From Geosiphon pyriformis (Eukaryota; Glomeromycota; Glomeromycetes; Archaeosporales; Geosiphonaceae), in the NCBI GenBank assembly GCA_016748015.1, contig JAAOMT010000723.1:62001-126000 (forward strand): a DNA stretch of 64,000 nt, read 5' to 3'. Of this stretch, positions 61,001-64,000 are shown one piece after another (position 1 is the first letter of the stretch; each line of letters begins with the position of its first letter). The position numbers and the translations under genes were made by a program. The notes beneath the pieces were generated by a model. That model had not been told where the DNA came from and ran no database searches. It saw nothing but the letters and a program-made list of their open reading frames with translations.

Positions 61001-62152
61001 AGTTTAGCTATCAAGTATCTGGACTTTTATATAGAAAAAATAGAAATGAAATTTTAGATTTCATATTTTATTGTCAAATTTAGAATAAAAATCTTTGGGA
61101 TTGCCTAAAAAAAGATATTACATGTGCTGCATGTTTTCCTTTGTCTAGATCAAAGAAATTATTTCGAGAGATCCCCTTTCCTAGTTTTTAACAATCCATA
61201 ACTTCTCAAGCATAGGATTTCACTTTTTTTGCGGCATTCCTTGTGATTAAAAAAAACGTATTATTTGATTTGGTAGTTTGAACATTTTATAATTTCTTGA
61301 CTTCAAAATCTTTTTATAAACTTGAAATCTGAGATGGTATTAAAGTGATTAAAAAATAGATATAAATCATATTTTCCGTCGGTCAATTTTCTTGTATTGT
61401 TGAAAAACAGTGTAAAGCAGATTCACGATTTCGATAGAGCTAGAGCCTTAAAATAAAATGAATTGTTCCATTTTGATTTTTAAAAAATGTAGCGAAATAT
61501 AGTAATCTTGGTTAATCAACAATTCATTTTATAATTAGAAAGGTTCAAGGTCGCGAATAAAAGAAATGGTCAAAACATGCATAAACTTTTAGAATATACA
61601 TACATAATAAAATAAATCAGCAAATAAAACTACTAATCACTCACGCTATCGAAATTTTGCGAAATTTCCAAATAACTCAATTATATCAATTCAATTCCCC
61701 TAATATATTCGTGTTTTTTCAAAGGATATCTCGTATTCAAATTAATTTTGACATCAATTCTACAAAACTTTATTTATGGGAAATTTTGAAATTTATTAAC
61801 ACAATTTAGAATATTGCTGACGACATCTTATAATTATTATTATTGCGGTTTTGATTTCACGTATTTGATTTGACCCATTATTTTGAGATTTTATAAAATT
61901 CTGATGATTTTATTATTGTTTTTATGTTAATATATAAAATTGTAAAATAATGATAATGTAAATGATGATAATTATTTAATATTGACACATCGATATCTAA
62001 TGCTAAAAACAATTTAACTGATGGGTCCAAAGAAATAATTACAAAGAACTAACTCGTCATTCGAATTCTAATCTGTTTTAAACTATTTTATAATTAAATA
62101 TCAATAAAAACAATTAATTTTTTGAATAAATTTAAATTGCTTACTGATTTGA
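61001..62152. other. Intergenic region, no gene seen
   Basis: AT-rich DNA between the 3' ends of two convergent genes. No RNA gene or open frame is supportable. Confidence 0.5.
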
Positions 62153-63560
62153 TCAATTTGAATAACTAACTGATGTTAACCACATCTGAAAAAGAGCATT
62201 TAAATCAATAAAGTTTTTTAAATATTCAATAACAATAATAAAAGGCTTACCCTCAGAACATATAAGCTTTGAAATTAATCCACTTTTATATCTTGAAATA
62301 TCATAGTTAGAGTTATGTGTCTCTTCGCAATTAAATCTTTTTTCACAAACGCGTCCATCTAAGTTACAGTTGTCACGAGCAGCAATAACTTTTTGTTGGC
62401 AATTCGGATTATCTCCCCTATTTTTTTCTATCATTTCCTGAATACATTGATATGTATGCTTTTGAATTATAGGGCATTTTCCACCAATCACCTCAAATCG
62501 CACACCACTACGCTTCTTAATATCTTTCCAAGGTCTTTCTCCTGAAATAATTTCCCAGATAATTATGGCAAAATTGTAAACATCGTTATATTTGGTATGA
62601 GATGTCAAGTTACAAACTTCGGGCGCTAGGTATGGAATAACACCAAACCTTTCGCCAGATTGTGGAGAGTAATTGGCAGAACGACAGAAGACAAGATCGA
62701 AAAATGACAACCTTTAAGGAGTTTGATTTCAAAACAAAAATATTTCCAGGATGCAAGTCCCCATGAACCAGCTTTGATTCATTTATAAATCTTAGGCCAC
62801 TGGCGATTTGAAAAAGAATAATAAGAAACATTTCCCAAGTTAGAGTGTTTTCGTTCTTCTTGAGAAAAGCTTTGAGGTCCCCGTGTTCCGCAAATGGTAA
62901 AATCATAACGAACTCATCGGTTGTAACGTCTATTTTTCATTCATAGCATTCAAGAATATATCTGCAAGGGGCGCTTCTAAGATGCGCAATAAACTATTCA
63001 AAATTTGGTTTTTAGCGTTAGAAAAGAAATAGGGATAATAAAAATATTTAATAACTTCCTTCAAAGGAAATACCTCATATGTGTGAATCTTTTCTATCTT
63101 TTTGCTTTTTTGAGATGTTTCAAAGCAACTTTCATAACTCCATTTCGCTCATAATTTTGATTTTCCTTATTCCAAAATAGAATTCTTCCTCTTTCCCATA
63201 TACCTTCTTTAACAACAGTAAATCCTCCCTCTCCCACCATCTTATCTAAAAATATGATCTCATTTGGAGAAAACCATTCCAGGTATCCCCTGCAGCTTTC
63301 AGAAATTTGCTGTGTGTATCCTATATACTGATCAATATTGTCATTTCCACTAGTCCATCTTTGCCAATTCTTTAAAGATCGTGATGATTCACAAAATTTG
63401 GATCCTTTATTGTGAGATGGTATTCTGAACGTTGCGGCAAGCCGGGCTTAAATATGTTATTATCGGTATCACAAAATGGACATATAAGGACCCTATTAAT
63501 AAATGTATCCAAATTTTCACATTTAAGACATTTGAATTCATCTGAAAGCTGGTCAAAAAA
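62153..63560 (-). pseudogene. Protein kinase gene of the glomeromycotan tyrosine-kinase-like type, frameshifted
   Basis: In coding order: a Cys-rich ribbon, KCLKCENLD then LICPFCDTDN (63550-63470), the linker WQRWTSGNDNIDQYI (about 63370-63325), the Gly-rich loop GEGGFTVVKEG, the lysine strand VMKVALKHLKKAK (about 63145-63110), MILPFAEHGDLKAFLKK from 62906, the catalytic loop LVHGDLHPGNIF (HGD in place of HRD, usual for this family), FGVIPYLAPEV and SGERPWKDI. This order and linker style are typical of the kinase family hugely expanded in Rhizophagus and relatives. Breaks: a frame change between ribbon and linker, a stop after the lysine strand in an A run, and a one-base shift in a T run at the DFG-equivalent site near 62705. 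Some of the sequence between 63080 and 62935 may be an intron. The C-terminal third after the kinase lobe is unlike the usual ending. It is either a recent pseudogene or an active gene with homopolymer errors. Confidence 0.75.
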
Positions 63561-63686
63561 CGCTTCAAAATTTAAAAATTCTCTATTTTAATTATTCGGT
63601 CATTTTAAACCTCAATTTTGAAATTCCAAAATGAAACGTTCCAGGTCATCTTAATCCTCATCCTCAAAAGTGAGTCCACAAGCTTT

Positions 63687-64000
63687 TTAATCAGAAAGAT
63701 TAATTTGATAACTGAGGCTATTTGTCTCTGCTGCTTTTAAATGGAGCTCAAATGCTTTTTCCAAGTTTTTCTTTGTTCCCCATCCATTTTGATAGCACCA
63801 TCCAAGATTATATAGTGCATTTATACTTCCTTGTTCTACCACTTTTGAATAAAGTTCAAATGCTTTTTCCAAATTTTTCGCAGCTCCCCATTCATTTCGA
63901 TGACACGTTTCAAGATTGTTTTGTGGACTTGAATTTTCCACTTCGAGATTTTTTGTTGTTCCCGATCCACTATGAAAATGAAGTCTAAGTTTATGTTGTG
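63687..64000 (-). CDS. Sel1-repeat protein, 3' end only
   Basis: The frame is open from the window edge (upstream of the in-frame ATG at 63941) to a TAA at 63687, about 104 codons. It holds Sel1-like repeat units with the typical core, such as AAKNLEKAFELYSKVVEQGS followed by ALYNLGWCYQNGWGTKKNLE and AFELHLKAAE. The first unit, SGSGTTKNLEVENSS, is degenerate and ends in NNLETCHRN, as if one unit had been replaced. Sel1 repeats form helical adaptor surfaces; in Glomeromycotina they are often fused to or next to tyrosine-kinase-like domains, and here the next gene downstream is such a kinase. The two could once have been one gene, but a stop and about 125 nt lie between them. The true start is outside the window. 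Confidence 0.8.
   Translation of the reverse strand, partial: QHKLRLHFHSGSGTTKNLEVENSSPQNNLETCHRNEWGAAKNLEKAFELYSKVVEQGSINALYNLGWCYQNGWGTKKNLEKAFELHLKAAETNSLSYQINLSD

Noticed and set aside
63722-63988. 88-codon plus-strand frame
   Set aside because: Antisense shadow of the Sel1-repeat gene on the minus strand.

Overview
This is nuclear DNA of a very AT-rich eukaryote, most likely a fungus of the Glomeromycotina (arbuscular mycorrhizal fungi) or a close Mucoromycota relative. Four things point there: short spliceosomal introns of about 80-210 nt with GTRAGT/YAG borders, a tRNA-Tyr with an intron after the anticodon, a tyrosine-kinase-like/Sel1 gene style that is hugely expanded in Glomeromycotina, and relics of fungal multigene families. 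The genus cannot be fixed from the window. There are no operons, rRNAs or CRISPR arrays. Gene density is low: about eleven supportable protein genes, three tRNAs and four relics, in a background of >80% AT sequence full of microsatellites.

Layout. 1-5.9 kb: AT-rich, no gene. 6.0-9.2 kb: two dead accessory genes on the minus strand, a broken P-loop NTPase/nuclease protein of Crinkler-like type and a Tc1/mariner transposase relic. 10.2-13.3 kb (minus): a two-exon acidic Ser-rich protein with a conserved basic C-terminal domain, then a secreted Ser/Pro/Thr-rich protein with a GPI-anchor-like tail. 13.3-18.6 kb: AT-rich. 18.7-19.5 kb (+): a two-exon unrecognised protein. 20.4 kb: a weak exon candidate. 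22.7-24.1 kb (+): a degraded endonuclease IV (AP endonuclease) gene inside a longer decayed segment. 24.1-27.2 kb: AT-rich. 27.3-27.8 kb (minus): a second small secreted GPI-like protein. 29.2-30.2 kb: tRNA-Asn, tRNA-Tyr (intron) and an identical inverted tRNA-Asn, with a hairpin after the first. 31-36 kb: a microsatellite field. 35.05 and 38.16 kb (+): two short proteins that are paralogues of each other. 38.5-48.2 kb: extremely AT-rich, partly strongly T-skewed. 48.3-49.8 kb (+): a three-exon GDS1-type winged-helix protein. 52.8-54.5 kb (minus): a three-exon fungal alpha/beta hydrolase. 56.9-57.5 kb (+): a secreted glycoprotein with short tandem repeats. 59.5-60.9 kb (+): a mucin-like Thr-rich repeat gene interrupted by a poly-C run and an assembly gap. 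62.15-64.0 kb (minus): a frameshifted protein kinase gene and the 3' end of a Sel1-repeat gene cut by the window edge.

The genes do not form one pathway. The recurring theme is secreted, Ser/Thr-rich, heavily glycosylatable surface proteins (12.3, 27.3, 56.9 and 59.8 kb), mixed with signalling and transcription-type genes and decayed accessory genes. The best candidates for something undescribed are the pair of small paralogous proteins at 35.05 and 38.16 kb, the unrecognised two-exon genes at 10.3 and 18.7 kb, and the decayed segment around the endonuclease IV relic. I see no clearly new multi-gene system.
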